From the NCBI RefSeq assembly GCF_000171235.2, contig NZ_ABEA03000176.1, forward strand, positions 62,001 to 126,000: a DNA stretch of 64,000 nucleotides, in the 5' to 3' direction. How positions within the stretch are numbered: position 1 is the first letter of the stretch; each line of letters starts with the position of its first letter. This document shows, in pieces, positions 21,021-29,555 of the stretch. Origin of the DNA: Geminisphaera colitermitum TAV2. Its GTDB lineage: Bacteria > Verrucomicrobiota > Verrucomicrobiia > Opitutales > Opitutaceae. The notes beneath the pieces were generated by a model. It was not told the origin of the DNA and ran no database searches. It saw only the letters and a list, made by a program, of their open reading frames with translations. Both the position numbers and the translations under genes were made by a program.

Positions 21021-22151
21021 CCAACATCCCGACGCTATTAGACTTTACAGTAGGGGAAGAGAAGATGAACTGAAGGGATGGGACGAACATTACCGCGATT
21101 AGGAGAGGAACTGGTGGGGCAGATTGAAAGGGCGTGGGCAAAGCGGCAGGAGCCGTGGGCGCGCAAGCGACTGCAAGTGGTGAGATTAGTGGCGCAACAC
21201 GAGCTTACGGTGGCGCAAATCATGAAGGTATGCGATGTGAGCAGGCAGACAGTGTTCACATATCGCGACACGGTGGTGAGCGAGGGAGTGGAAGGCCTGC
21301 TGCGGCGCAAATGGGCAGGCGGAGTAACACCAGTGCTGAGAGGAGCGTTGGAGGAGGAGTTTGTAGAGAGGTTTGAAGAGGGGAGGTTCAGGCGTGCTGC
21401 CGATGCGCAGGCATGGATACGCAAACGCACCCGCAAGCACATGAGCGAAAGCGGAGTGCGAAAAGTGCTTCGGCGACTGGGCGGCAAATTGAAAGTGCCG
21501 CGCAAAAGCCACGCCAAGAAAAACAAAGCCAGGATGGAGCAGTTCAAGCAGCAGTTGCCCGCAAAATTAAGCGTCCTGGCGGCCAACGAGCCATCAGTGC
21601 GCATATGGGTGCTCGACGAGCACCGTTATGGCTTGCTGCCGGTGATCCGCCGGGTGTGGGCACGACCAGGCACAAGAGTAACAGCCCCCTACCAGACACG
21701 CTACAAATGGGGATACCTGCACGAGGCATTGGAAGTGGATGGAGCGCATGCGTGCGAGTTGCTTTTCACACCTTCGGTTGACCGGGACATCCATGCGATT
21801 TTTCTGCAACAGATAGCGCAAAGCGATCCGGGGAGCATGCACGTGATCATAGAAGATCAAGCAGGCTTTCATCTGCCCGAAAATGACGCGCGCATACCCG
21901 GCAATGTGCGAATCCTGCCATTGCCGCCCTACAGTCCCGAACTCAACCCGGTGGAACGCTTTGGCGGTTTGATCAAGCAAGCGGTGAGCAACCGGCTCTA
22001 TCCAACGCTTGAACGACTCGAAAAACACATTGAAGCGGCCGCCCGCCAATGGGCAAAGCCCGACAAAGTAGCAGGATTGATTCATCAGTGGCTCGCTGAC
22101 AAAGCAAACTGTGGCGCTCCAACCTAAAGTCTAATTCCTAAGGGACGTTGG
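21021..22151 (+). mobile_element. IS630-type insertion sequence, intact
   Basis: Bounded by TA at 21019-21020 and 22152-22153. Inverted ends: CCAACATCCC with ATTAGACTTTA further in on the left, and CCAACGTCCC with ATTAGACTTTA on the right. About 1.13 kb with a single uninterrupted transposase gene. It is a different lineage from the element at 3215. Confidence 0.88.
21078..22127 (+). CDS. IS630-family transposase
   Basis: 349 residues in one frame. Helix-turn-helix region near residues 50-75 (LTVAQIMKVCDVSRQTVFTY). Catalytic DDE residues are in VLDEHRYG, IIEDQAGFH and the signature PYSPELNPVERF. The full length suggests an active enzyme. No frameshift is required, unlike the element at 3215. 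Confidence 0.9.
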   Translation: MGRTLPRLGEELVGQIERAWAKRQEPWARKRLQVVRLVAQHELTVAQIMKVCDVSRQTVFTYRDTVVSEGVEGLLRRKWAGGVTPVLRGALEEEFVERFEEGRFRRAADAQAWIRKRTRKHMSESGVRKVLRRLGGKLKVPRKSHAKKNKARMEQFKQQLPAKLSVLAANEPSVRIWVLDEHRYGLLPVIRRVWARPGTRVTAPYQTRYKWGYLHEALEVDGAHACELLFTPSVDRDIHAIFLQQIAQSDPGSMHVIIEDQAGFHLPENDARIPGNVRILPLPPYSPELNPVERFGGLIKQAVSNRLYPTLERLEKHIEAAARQWAKPDKVAGLIHQWLADKANCGAPT

Positions 22152-22153
22152 TA

Positions 22154-22465
22154 TGAAAACGGAATAACGACTCCCGCTATTTCCATCATCTGCATTTTGC
22201 CACCACCGGGAAAACCGCCAGAGCCTGCGGATCTTGTGCGGCATTCCTGTGCCCAGACTCGGAAGGTGGCTGGCGAATTTGATTCCGCCTTATGTCCGAC
22301 GAATCCGAAAAACGGATTCTGAGCTACCTTGCGGTCGTCAGGACCGCGTCCTCCCGGGATTTTTAGGTTGCGCCGGAGATGTCCCACGCGATGAGTTGCC
22401 CACAAATTGGAACCGCGCCGCGCTGGTAATCTTGCGGCCGTCTCAGGCAAAACGAATGTAGTGCG
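22154..22465 (+). pseudogene. Decayed copy of the HTH gene at 49343..49756
   Basis: Pieces in shifting frames, RYFHHLHF, MSDESEKRILSYLAVV and RTASSRDF, match RYRHLHPEEF, VSDESEKRILRYLSVVGTA and SPKDFQ of the protein at 49343. Several stops and indels are present and the 5' part is absent where the insertion sequence lies. It is therefore an old duplicate, perhaps broken by the transposon. Confidence 0.6.
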
Positions 22466-22618
22466 CAATACCTTGGTTCACTCGACCATGCCGTAGTGAC
22501 AAATCCTTCCGAGCGCCCCTTGCAAAGTTTCTTTGGGCTGAAATAGCCTTTGAATATACAACTAACATTTTATTTGATATTCTGTTTAATCCCGCATAGC
22601 AACTAGTATTTTAATTAA

Positions 22619-22915
22619 ATGATTCTGCTTTCACCCAAGGAGTTCATACGGGACATCGCCAAAAAGGTCCGGGCGCTCCGGCTCCAGCTCGGCTGGAGTC
22701 AGCAAGAGCTGGCCCGGAGGGCGGGCATATCCTTTGGCACTTACCAGCTTTTCGAGCAAACCGGCAAGATCACCCTCGAACGGCTCTTCCTCATATCGGT
22801 GGCCTTGGGACGCGAGGACGATTTCAAGAACCTCTTCGCCCCTCTTCCGATCCGCGCCATCGAAGAACTTGAAGCCAGACCGGTTCGCAAACGCGGCAGA
22901 ACCATCAAGCCATGA
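22619..22915 (+). CDS. hipB: HipB-like XRE-family antitoxin
   Basis: 98 residues with an XRE helix-turn-helix (LQLGWSQQELARRAGISFGT) and a C-terminal tail. HipB-type antitoxins bind the HipA kinase and repress the operon. The stop overlaps the start of hipA by four bases (ATGA at 22912), the classical hipBA arrangement. The preceding 100 bases are AT-rich, consistent with a promoter. Confidence 0.88.
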   Translation: MILLSPKEFIRDIAKKVRALRLQLGWSQQELARRAGISFGTYQLFEQTGKITLERLFLISVALGREDDFKNLFAPLPIRAIEELEARPVRKRGRTIKP

Positions 22916-24168
22916 ACCTGAAAGTCACCCTCCACGAAAGGACAGTCGGACGATTTGCCGACGATCCGGCCTCCGGGCGCGTCTATTTCCAGTATGACAA
23001 GGACTGGCCTTCGTCAGGGCTGGAAATCTCGCCCCTGCAACTTCCTGCTGCCAAACAGGGACCCTACACGCACCCGGCCCCGACCTTTTCCGGGCTCCCC
23101 GGCGTTTTTGCCGACAGCTTGCCGGATCATTGGGGCCAATCCCTCCTGAATCTCCGTCTGAAAGAGGCCGGGATCGACCCGGAAACCGCGTCCCCGCTCA
23201 TCCGGCTTGGCTACATTGGCACAAGTGGCATGGGGGCGCTCGAATACCATCCGGCCATCGACTCGTCGTCTTCTCTTTCGCAGGCGGTCACGCTCGCTCA
23301 GGTGGACAGGGAGGCCTCCTTCCTGCAAGACGACAGGCCCGTCGTCGGCCCCCCTGCCGCCACCCTTGCCCTTTTTCACTCCGGTTGTTCCGCCGGTGGC
23401 GCCAAGCCCAAGGTGCTCGCGGCGTTGCTTCCCGGCGGGAATCTGCGCATCGGCACGGACATCCCCGACGGAGCGCAGGGGTGGCTGATCAAACTTTCGA
23501 CGGTTCCTTTCGAGAACAAGGACTCCCGGCAGGAGGGCCGGCTGGAATATGCCTATTCGCTGATGGCAAAAGCTTCGGGTATTGAGATGTCCGATACCCG
23601 GCTTTTCGAGATCGACGCTCCCAAGGGTAAACGCGGGCTTTTTGGCATACGGCGTTTTGACCGGGACGGTTCCAGGAAACTCCACACTCATTCGCTGTCG
23701 GGTCTTTTGCACCAATCCTGGCTGCTGTGCTCCTATGAAGACCTGGCCAAGGTCGCTCACCGGCTCACCCGGGACCACGGCACGCTCACCGCGATATTCC
23801 GCCGTCTGTGCTTCAACGTCCTCGCCCGGAACTGCGACGACCACGGGAAAAACTTCTCGTTCACCATGAGCGAAACCGGCCAGTGGACGCTTTCTCCGGC
23901 CTTCGATCTGACGCACAGCCCGGGTCCCAACAAAATGGGAGTCCATGCGATGACCGTTCAGAGAAATCGAAACCCCTCCCGCATTGATCTGCTCAGGTTT
24001 GCGTCCGAATTCCGGATCAAGGATGCCGCCGCAGTTCTGGATCAGGTCCATCACGCCATCGGACGCTGGCCGGAGTTTGCGAACCAGGCCGGCCTCAAGG
24101 AGGCAATCGCTGACCGGCTCGCCCTCGAGTTCGCGGAATCCCTGAAACTCAATGCTGCCTCGCACTAG
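22912..24168 (+). CDS. hipA: HipA-like Ser/Thr kinase toxin
   Basis: 418 residues. N-terminal subdomain ending in FSGLPGVFADSLPDHWG and RLGYIGTSGMGALEY, a lysine-containing loop in AKPKVLAAL, and the kinase active site RNCDDHGKNFSF with SPAFDL as the metal-binding segment. Such kinases phosphorylate translation factors or tRNA synthetases and induce persistence. Complete and in a two-gene operon with hipB. Confidence 0.9.
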   Translation: MNLKVTLHERTVGRFADDPASGRVYFQYDKDWPSSGLEISPLQLPAAKQGPYTHPAPTFSGLPGVFADSLPDHWGQSLLNLRLKEAGIDPETASPLIRLGYIGTSGMGALEYHPAIDSSSSLSQAVTLAQVDREASFLQDDRPVVGPPAATLALFHSGCSAGGAKPKVLAALLPGGNLRIGTDIPDGAQGWLIKLSTVPFENKDSRQEGRLEYAYSLMAKASGIEMSDTRLFEIDAPKGKRGLFGIRRFDRDGSRKLHTHSLSGLLHQSWLLCSYEDLAKVAHRLTRDHGTLTAIFRRLCFNVLARNCDDHGKNFSFTMSETGQWTLSPAFDLTHSPGPNKMGVHAMTVQRNRNPSRIDLLRFASEFRIKDAAAVLDQVHHAIGRWPEFANQAGLKEAIADRLALEFAESLKLNAASH

Positions 24169-24177
24169 GCAAGGTCA

Positions 24178-24427
24178 CAGTCCGGGCAGGAGCGGAATGG
24201 TATCAGCCATTCCCCTTCGATCGGGATATGATCTCTGTGGTTCAGAATGCATTCACCGGACCGGCAAATTTTGGAGCAAGCCGGTCCGGTCAAGCTGGCG
24301 AAGACACCGCCGGAGAAAGATCGGGATGATCCAGCAAGAGATTCACGATGGAACCGCCAGGAAAGGTGTATTCAAGGCCGAGGCTGTCGAGGCGATCCGC
24401 CACGGCACGGAGGGACTCGGGTTAGGG
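24178..24427 (-). pseudogene. AbiEii-type nucleotidyltransferase, truncated
   Basis: The frame after the HTH gene continues in phase with PESLRAVADRLDSLGLEYTF, then PGGSIVNLLLDHPDLSPA, the start of an AbiEii-like nucleotidyltransferase, whose next residues should be the RPTDDVDV catalytic motif. Here the frame diverges and stops at once, so the catalytic part is lost. Confidence 0.5.
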
Positions 24428-24895
24428 GGAGGCATGAACGTTCAGGCGTCGGGTGATTTCCTTTTCAGCGAGCGCGCGTTCGCGGGCCCGCCCGATGCGC
24501 AGGGCGTCCACCAAGGCGAGCAAGGCGTAAAGCTCCGGATCGCGGCGGGCGGCGCCGGGCGCGCTTGAGTAGAGCGGCCGGACGGCGGCGCCTTGCACAT
24601 GGCCATCAGGATCAGGCCAGACCGGCGGGACTTGCTCGGCTACGGTGAATTTGCCAGACATCACCGAAGCAGCCCAGGCCGTCGGCATGCCGCGGGTGAC
24701 TTCTTTCGGACGTGCGGGAAAGGCGTAGGGCACACCATGAATCAGGAAATTGCGCAGCAGTTCCCGACGGACTTCCCTGGTTTCGGGATCGAGCAAATGA
24801 GCCTCGCCCAAACGCCGGACGGCCGCATGGACTTCCGATGCGCTCATACCCAATTCCCGCCCTAACTCGGCGTAGCTCTGCCGACTTCCCTCCAA
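24428..24895 (-). CDS. HTH transcriptional regulator, AbiE-like partner
   Basis: About 155 residues. The N-terminal helix-turn-helix SYAELGRELGMSASEVHAAV is followed by RRELLRNFLIHGVPYAFPAR and a conserved hydrophobic core. Proteins of this type precede nucleotidyltransferase toxins. The frame is open upstream to a TAA just before DIIVALKLALEGS but offers no ATG; TTG at 24895 is the only usual start. A 26-base palindrome at 24944..24969 lies about 50 bases upstream and is a likely operator. Its toxin partner is truncated. Confidence 0.65.
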
Positions 24896-24943
24896 AGCGA
24901 GTTTTAAAGCGACGATGATATCTTATGCTTTGGTAAAGATGAG

Positions 24944-24969
24944 AATACGCTATTCGCAAATAGCGAATA
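24944..24969. promoter_or_regulatory. 26-base palindrome, operator-like (copy 2)
   Basis: AATACGCTATT-CGCA-AATAGCGAATA, upstream of the HTH gene that reads leftward. It matches the palindrome at 15585..15610 in arms and spacing. Probable autoregulatory site of the HTH protein. Confidence 0.6.
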
Positions 24970-25164
24970 CACAAGCCGGAATAATTCGGGTGTTCCATCG
25001 AGCATGCACTCCATTCTGCCAGTAGAACTCAGGACAGATCAAGCGGAGCGGCCAAGACATCGGGGTTGGTCAGCAGCGTGCTGCAACTCGGGCAGGTCGC
25101 GGGCAGGGGCATTTTTCGTAACCTGAAGCATAGATGTTCGGGCGCGTTGCGACTGTCGTAATTG

Positions 25165-25209
25165 CGGGGCTTATTGGGGCCTATTGAGGCTTATTAGGGC
25201 TTATTGGGG
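25165..25209 (+). repeat. Ten-base tandem repeat, about 4.5 units
   Basis: Units GGGGCTTATT, GGGGCCTATT, GAGGCTTATT, AGGGCTTATT and a partial GGGGA follow each other directly. They lie just upstream of the small gene at 25255. They could be protein-binding iterons or a slippage product. Confidence 0.7.
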
Positions 25210-25254
25210 ATAAGCATAATTGATCGGGGAAGTTACCGGGCCGATATTGTCGCC

Positions 25255-25452
25255 ATGACCGCTAAAGCCAAAGCCACTATCAAGCAGTTCCATTCGCGGC
25301 AATTTGCGCTACGGGACAAGGTCGCGGCTCGCTCGGCCAGGGCAATTCCCGATGACCGCCTCAGGGTTCTGGTGAGTGCTGGCATTTTGACCAGAGCCGG
25401 AAAATTGACTTCCGCGTATCGTCCCGGATCCGTCTCGACCTCCGGGTCGTAA
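25255..25452 (+). CDS. Small basic hypothetical protein
   Basis: 65 residues from MTAKAKATIKQFHSRQ, rich in Lys, Arg and Ala (FALRDKVAARSARAIPDDRL). It follows the tandem repeats and precedes the AbiE-like pair on the same strand. No family recognised and no clear ribosome site, so it may not be real. Confidence 0.35.
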   Translation: MTAKAKATIKQFHSRQFALRDKVAARSARAIPDDRLRVLVSAGILTRAGKLTSAYRPGSVSTSGS

Positions 25453-25575
25453 CCCGATCGCAAACAGGAACAAACAAGGGCACGCAATAGATTCTTACCC
25501 CAAGCAGGCTTTTTATTGGTGGATAAGAGATTGTCTTTTTACTCAAGATACCATCCTTTACTGATCAGTAAGATC

Positions 25576-26616
25576 ATGGTAACCGGTAAGACATCCGCCA
25601 TTCGACACGAAGTGGAACTCGTCCGCGAGTTTGTAAACTTGGTAGCGCATGACACCCGGATCAAGCAACTTGCGCTGAATTCTCCCCACAATCCCACCGA
25701 AGCGCTCCTGCATCTGGATGGCCGCCAGTTTCGCTTCGCCCTCAAGTTCCTGCTTGTTCCGACTGTTGAGAATCTGCTTTCGGCCAAGACCAACGGGACA
25801 ACACAACCATTGTTCGTGGTACCTCGTCTTACTCCCGCTTTTCTGCAAGCCTGCTGGCAAAACGGGACCAGCGTGGCCGACCTCAATGGGCAGCTTTTTC
25901 TCCGCGGCCCCGGCTTGCTCGTTTCGTTACCAGGCCTGCCCGGTCGCCACTTCCGCTTCGAGCAGGAACCGCACAACATTTTCGTCGGGAAAAGCGCCAG
26001 AATCGTGCGCGCGCTCCTTTCCGATGTGGAGCGCACGTGGCAACAATCCGAATTGATCAAACGCACCGGGGCAACCTCTGGATTGGTCTCGCGCATCGTC
26101 ACGTATCTCACCCGGCAAGGCCACCTCAAGAAGGTCGATGCACGCCGGTTTCATGTTGTATCGCCTCTGGGCCTGCTGGATGTGTGGGTTCAGGCTGATG
26201 ACTTTTCCCGCCGTGCGACTACCTATCGCTTTGCCGCGCTCAACAACGACCCCGTGAGGCTCGCCAGAACCATCCGTAACGTGCTTGCGCATGACAGTTC
26301 TCCCTTCGCGTTCACTCAATGGATCGCTGCCTGGCTGCGCCATCCCTATGCGGAGCCCGCGATCGTTTCGCTTTACGTCCAACAATTGCCGACACAGGAC
26401 CTGCTCGACCAACTCGGCCTGCAGCCCGTCAACGAGGCGGGACGCGTCTGGTTTCACCTTCCGAATGACGAAGGCGTTTTTCAGGAGTGCCGCTTTGTCC
26501 AGGATCTTCCTCTGGTCACCGACGCCCAAATTTATCTTGATCTCCTGAAGACCGGCTTGCGCGGTCCGGAGCAGGCCAAAGCGCTGCGCGAATGGTCAGG
26601 ATTCTGCCGCCCATGA
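25576..26616 (+). CDS. AbiEi-like antitoxin / winged-helix regulator
   Basis: About 346 residues from MVTGKTSAIRHEV; the frame is open to 25516. Winged helix near residues 165-215 (RTWQQSELIKRTGATSGLVS, RIVTYLTRQGHLKK). It ends overlapping the next gene by four bases (ATGA), which encodes a nucleotidyltransferase, so the pair is a type IV toxin-antitoxin-like operon. The large size relative to short AbiEi proteins marks the subgroup with an extra C-terminal domain. Confidence 0.75.
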   Translation: MVTGKTSAIRHEVELVREFVNLVAHDTRIKQLALNSPHNPTEALLHLDGRQFRFALKFLLVPTVENLLSAKTNGTTQPLFVVPRLTPAFLQACWQNGTSVADLNGQLFLRGPGLLVSLPGLPGRHFRFEQEPHNIFVGKSARIVRALLSDVERTWQQSELIKRTGATSGLVSRIVTYLTRQGHLKKVDARRFHVVSPLGLLDVWVQADDFSRRATTYRFAALNNDPVRLARTIRNVLAHDSSPFAFTQWIAAWLRHPYAEPAIVSLYVQQLPTQDLLDQLGLQPVNEAGRVWFHLPNDEGVFQECRFVQDLPLVTDAQIYLDLLKTGLRGPEQAKALREWSGFCRP

Positions 26617-27459
26617 AATACGATACTTATGACGAATACGATCCCCGGGCGGTAGCCCAGACCCAACCGACTTTTCTCACAGTATGGTCGGGCTTGGGCA
26701 GTTACCACGACGATCTCGTTCTGCTCGGAGGGCTGGTGCCGCACTATAATCTGTCGGCATCCCTCCGGTAGCTCCTCGCTTCCCCGGCCAGCGACGCTGG
26801 ATGTCGATTTCGGCGTCGCGCTGGGCGCTTCGGCCGGACAATACGGCAGTCTTTCCAGCGATCTCCGGGCGCAAGGCTTCAAACCGAGCGAGAAATACCC
26901 GGGGCGCTTCGAAAAGGTCATGGGTGGCTTCACGCTCTACATCGATTTTTTAGTCGAAGACGGCGTGCATGATCGAGGCACGCGTATGGTGGATGATGTG
27001 CCTGCCAGCGTCATGCCGGGTGTGGTGCGGGCCTTGGAAACCGCCCGAAAGATGCCCATTGAGGGCAAGGACCTGTTCGACGCTCAACAGAAACTCACAG
27101 CCCGCGTCTGCGAAGTCGGCCCGTTTCTGGTTCTCAAACTCCGGGCGTTCCTGTATCGGCAACAAGGCAAAGACACTTTCGATCTACTCTACACACTACT
27201 TCATTATGACGGTGGGACAGAGGCTGCCGTGCAGGCTTTCACCCGGGAAGCGAAGGAGAATAACCCTGCGTTCCCCGATGCCAGGATCTCCCTGGAGACG
27301 TTGTTCGCCACCGAAGATAGTCATGGGCCCGTGAAAGCCGCTCACTTTGCCTTCGGGCCGCCGAGCGTTAGCGACAGCGCCGACATTCGCATGCGGCGAC
27401 TGCAGGTGCAGCAGGATACGTTCGTGGCTGGCCGAACTCTGCGGAAGGCAATTGCTTAG
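26613..27459 (+). pseudogene. AbiEii-like nucleotidyltransferase with a frameshift
   Basis: Starts at ATG 26613 (MKYDTYDEYD), with LLGGLVPHY as the glycine-rich nucleotidyltransferase motif. A one-base insertion near 26745 shifts the frame to a TAG at 26769. The correct continuation is in the other frame (RPATLDVDFGVALG, with the catalytic DVD) and runs to 27459. The rest is intact (QQKLTARVCEVGPFLVLKLR), so inactivation looks recent. The toxin would transfer nucleotides to a cellular target, possibly tRNA as in related MenA-type enzymes. Confidence 0.7.
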
Positions 27460-27787
27460 CCGATACAGATATTTTTAGAGTTATGGTACGATTGTATTGA
27501 AAGATCCGAATGGAGGGTCCATTTTTCTGTATCCACATGTTCGAACCGGATGCGAGAATTCTGGCGATGAGCCAAACCGGGCTTTTCTCCGTCGGGGAAA
27601 TTTCCACGTATCCATGTTTGGACTTCCTGATAAATTATCACCTCCCCGCCAGTTTCTGGAGTCTCCGAACTCTGGAGGAGGATCATTAAAATCCTCCACT
27701 CTTGTTTTCGTCACACAAAGTAACGGGGTCGAGGCCAACAGGATCGCCCTTCCACAACGGGCGGCCATGCGCCTGCCGGACAAAATC
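27460..27787. other. Gene-free stretch between toxin and MIP18 genes
   Basis: AT-richer than its surroundings. The open frames here are short and show no protein-like composition. Confidence 0.4.
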
Positions 27788-28141
27788 CTACTCCGATGGC
27801 GAAGGATCACTCCACCCGAGGTGGCGTCGCGCTTCTTGACTAATGCGGTCGGGGGTCCAGGCCGGCGTCCATACGAGTGACACCTCGGCCCGCATTACTC
27901 CCGGAACAGCCTCCGCCGCGGATTGCACGCCGGCGAGAATCACCTCGCCGGCCGGGCAATACATCGATGTGAGCGTCACCTCGATCACCGCCACGCCGTC
28001 GCACCCGACAGAAACGCCGTAGATCAAACCGAGAGCCTCAACGCTCACGCCGAATTCGGGATCATACACATGCCGGAATGCAGCACGAAGGGCATCGGCG
28101 GACGGCGGAGGCGGATTGGTTTCCTGAATTTTTGTATCCAT
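27788..28141 (-). CDS. MIP18/DUF59-family metal-sulfur assembly factor
   Basis: 117 residues with the DUF59 pattern (VYDPEFGVSVEALGLIYGV; VTLTSMYCPAGEVI with the conserved cysteine; VSLVWTPAWTPDRISQEAR). Related proteins SufT and PaaD help mature iron-sulfur proteins. It is the last gene of a three-gene minus-strand operon headed by the DUF2249 gene and preceded by an FNR/Dnr-type site, suggesting that it supports anaerobic respiratory enzymes. Confidence 0.85.
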   Translation of the reverse strand: MDTKIQETNPPPPSADALRAAFRHVYDPEFGVSVEALGLIYGVSVGCDGVAVIEVTLTSMYCPAGEVILAGVQSAAEAVPGVMRAEVSLVWTPAWTPDRISQEARRHLGWSDPSPSE

Positions 28142-28159
28142 AGATCAGCGACGTAAAAC

Positions 28160-29527
28160 TTATGGGCGCTGCGGGCGCCACAAGTGGGCGACCACGCGCA
28201 GCGTATTGACGAGAAACAGCCCGCCTCCAACTGCCAGCGCCAGGCAGCCGACGGCCATGATGAATGGTGACGAAACGGCGACTCCCGCTGTCATCAGCAC
28301 GATGCCGGCTAGATGAGCGGCAAACCATCCGTTTTCGAATCGTCGCGAGGCGAGTGACGTGGCGACGGGCACGGGCTGCTTTCCCACTCGCGGCCCGTAA
28401 GCGCGCATCCAGACAAGGAAAGGCACGATTTTGCACAACATGCCAAGGATCGTGAAACCCAGCCCGCCTCCGATCACCAGAATCCCGTAAGCAACAACCG
28501 CCCGCAACCCCAACTCCGTTCCATCCGGGAGAAACACCAGCGCGAGCCCCGCCATGGCGGCGACTGCAAAGAATCCCGATCCTGTGACGAAAGCCCGGAT
28601 ACCCGGATCCAGTTTCCTCCTCCGCCGTGATGCCAGCGTCGCCCGCAGGGCTTCGCCACTACAGGCCAGACCTCCTGCCAACGCCAGCGTTCCAAGATGC
28701 TCCAGACGCTCGATTCGCCAAGCCAGTCCGGGTGCCAGCAACAGTAATCCCAATTGCGTGCCCAGCAGACCCGCCCACACAAGGCGTGGCCGCCGCATCT
28801 CGCCCATGGTGAACATCGGGACGAGTTGAAACGCGGTTCCCTGCAGCAGTGTTAAAAAGAAACCGGCCAACCCGAGGTGGGCATGCGCCTGCAGGAGGCC
28901 GGTTACGGGCAGGGGCAGAGTCGCCCAAGACCAGCGTCGGGACAGCGCGAGCAGCACGCCGAGCAACACGGTCGCGCCCAGCCAGCTTGCGGCCAGCGGG
29001 AAACTCCATGCAGCCGCATCACGCCGCTCCGAGCGAAGGAATGTCCTCCACACGGCGGAGACCATGATGCCAACGCCTGCGGCAACCAGAACGCCGCCGC
29101 CGGCCACCCATTCAAAGCGGGCGAAAAGGAATCCCACAACGAGTCCTGCCGCGCCCGCCGCATGCAGACCGAGATGCATCCACAAGGATCGATTCGATGA
29201 CCGTAACGGACTTCCGCATACAACCGGCATCAATTGGTAGATCGCCCCCAAGCAAATGCTGAGCAGAAACCCCGGCAGCCACAGATGCGCGAGCGCGATC
29301 ATCCGGGGATGAATATACGGCCACGACAGCAACGACGGCTGCGCTGCCATCCATCCCGAGCCTGCTGCAAACGCGATCAATCCCAGCGCAATGAATGACA
29401 GAGGGAGCCGCGCCCCAGCCACCAGCGGCACGCCAGTCGTGATGCGTGGCGCAGGGGCGGGGCGGGGGGGGGGGGGGACGGTTGTGCCGGCGTCGGCCAT
29501 TGGCATCGCGTGACGGATATGTCTCAA
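28160..29527 (-). CDS. Multi-pass membrane protein related to heme-copper oxidase subunit I
   Basis: 455 residues with about 12 hydrophobic helices. Histidines are in positions recalling haem ligands of cbb3/NorB-type catalytic subunits (IHPRMIALAHLWLPGF; LQAHAHLGLAGFFLTLLQG). It is too short and lacks an obvious copper site. Such proteins often accompany nos and nir genes and have no assigned activity. A C14 run (G14 on the plus strand, 29464-29477) encodes a proline stretch in the N-terminal tail, so length slippage there would switch the gene. Start choice among several ATGs is uncertain. Confidence 0.7.
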   Translation of the reverse strand: MRHIRHAMPMADAGTTVPPPPRPAPAPRITTGVPLVAGARLPLSFIALGLIAFAAGSGWMAAQPSLLSWPYIHPRMIALAHLWLPGFLLSICLGAIYQLMPVVCGSPLRSSNRSLWMHLGLHAAGAAGLVVGFLFARFEWVAGGGVLVAAGVGIMVSAVWRTFLRSERRDAAAWSFPLAASWLGATVLLGVLLALSRRWSWATLPLPVTGLLQAHAHLGLAGFFLTLLQGTAFQLVPMFTMGEMRRPRLVWAGLLGTQLGLLLLAPGLAWRIERLEHLGTLALAGGLACSGEALRATLASRRRRKLDPGIRAFVTGSGFFAVAAMAGLALVFLPDGTELGLRAVVAYGILVIGGGLGFTILGMLCKIVPFLVWMRAYGPRVGKQPVPVATSLASRRFENGWFAAHLAGIVLMTAGVAVSSPFIMAVGCLALAVGGGLFLVNTLRVVAHLWRPQRP

Positions 29528-29555
29528 ACCGGGGAAAAAGGCTTCCCCGATTGTC

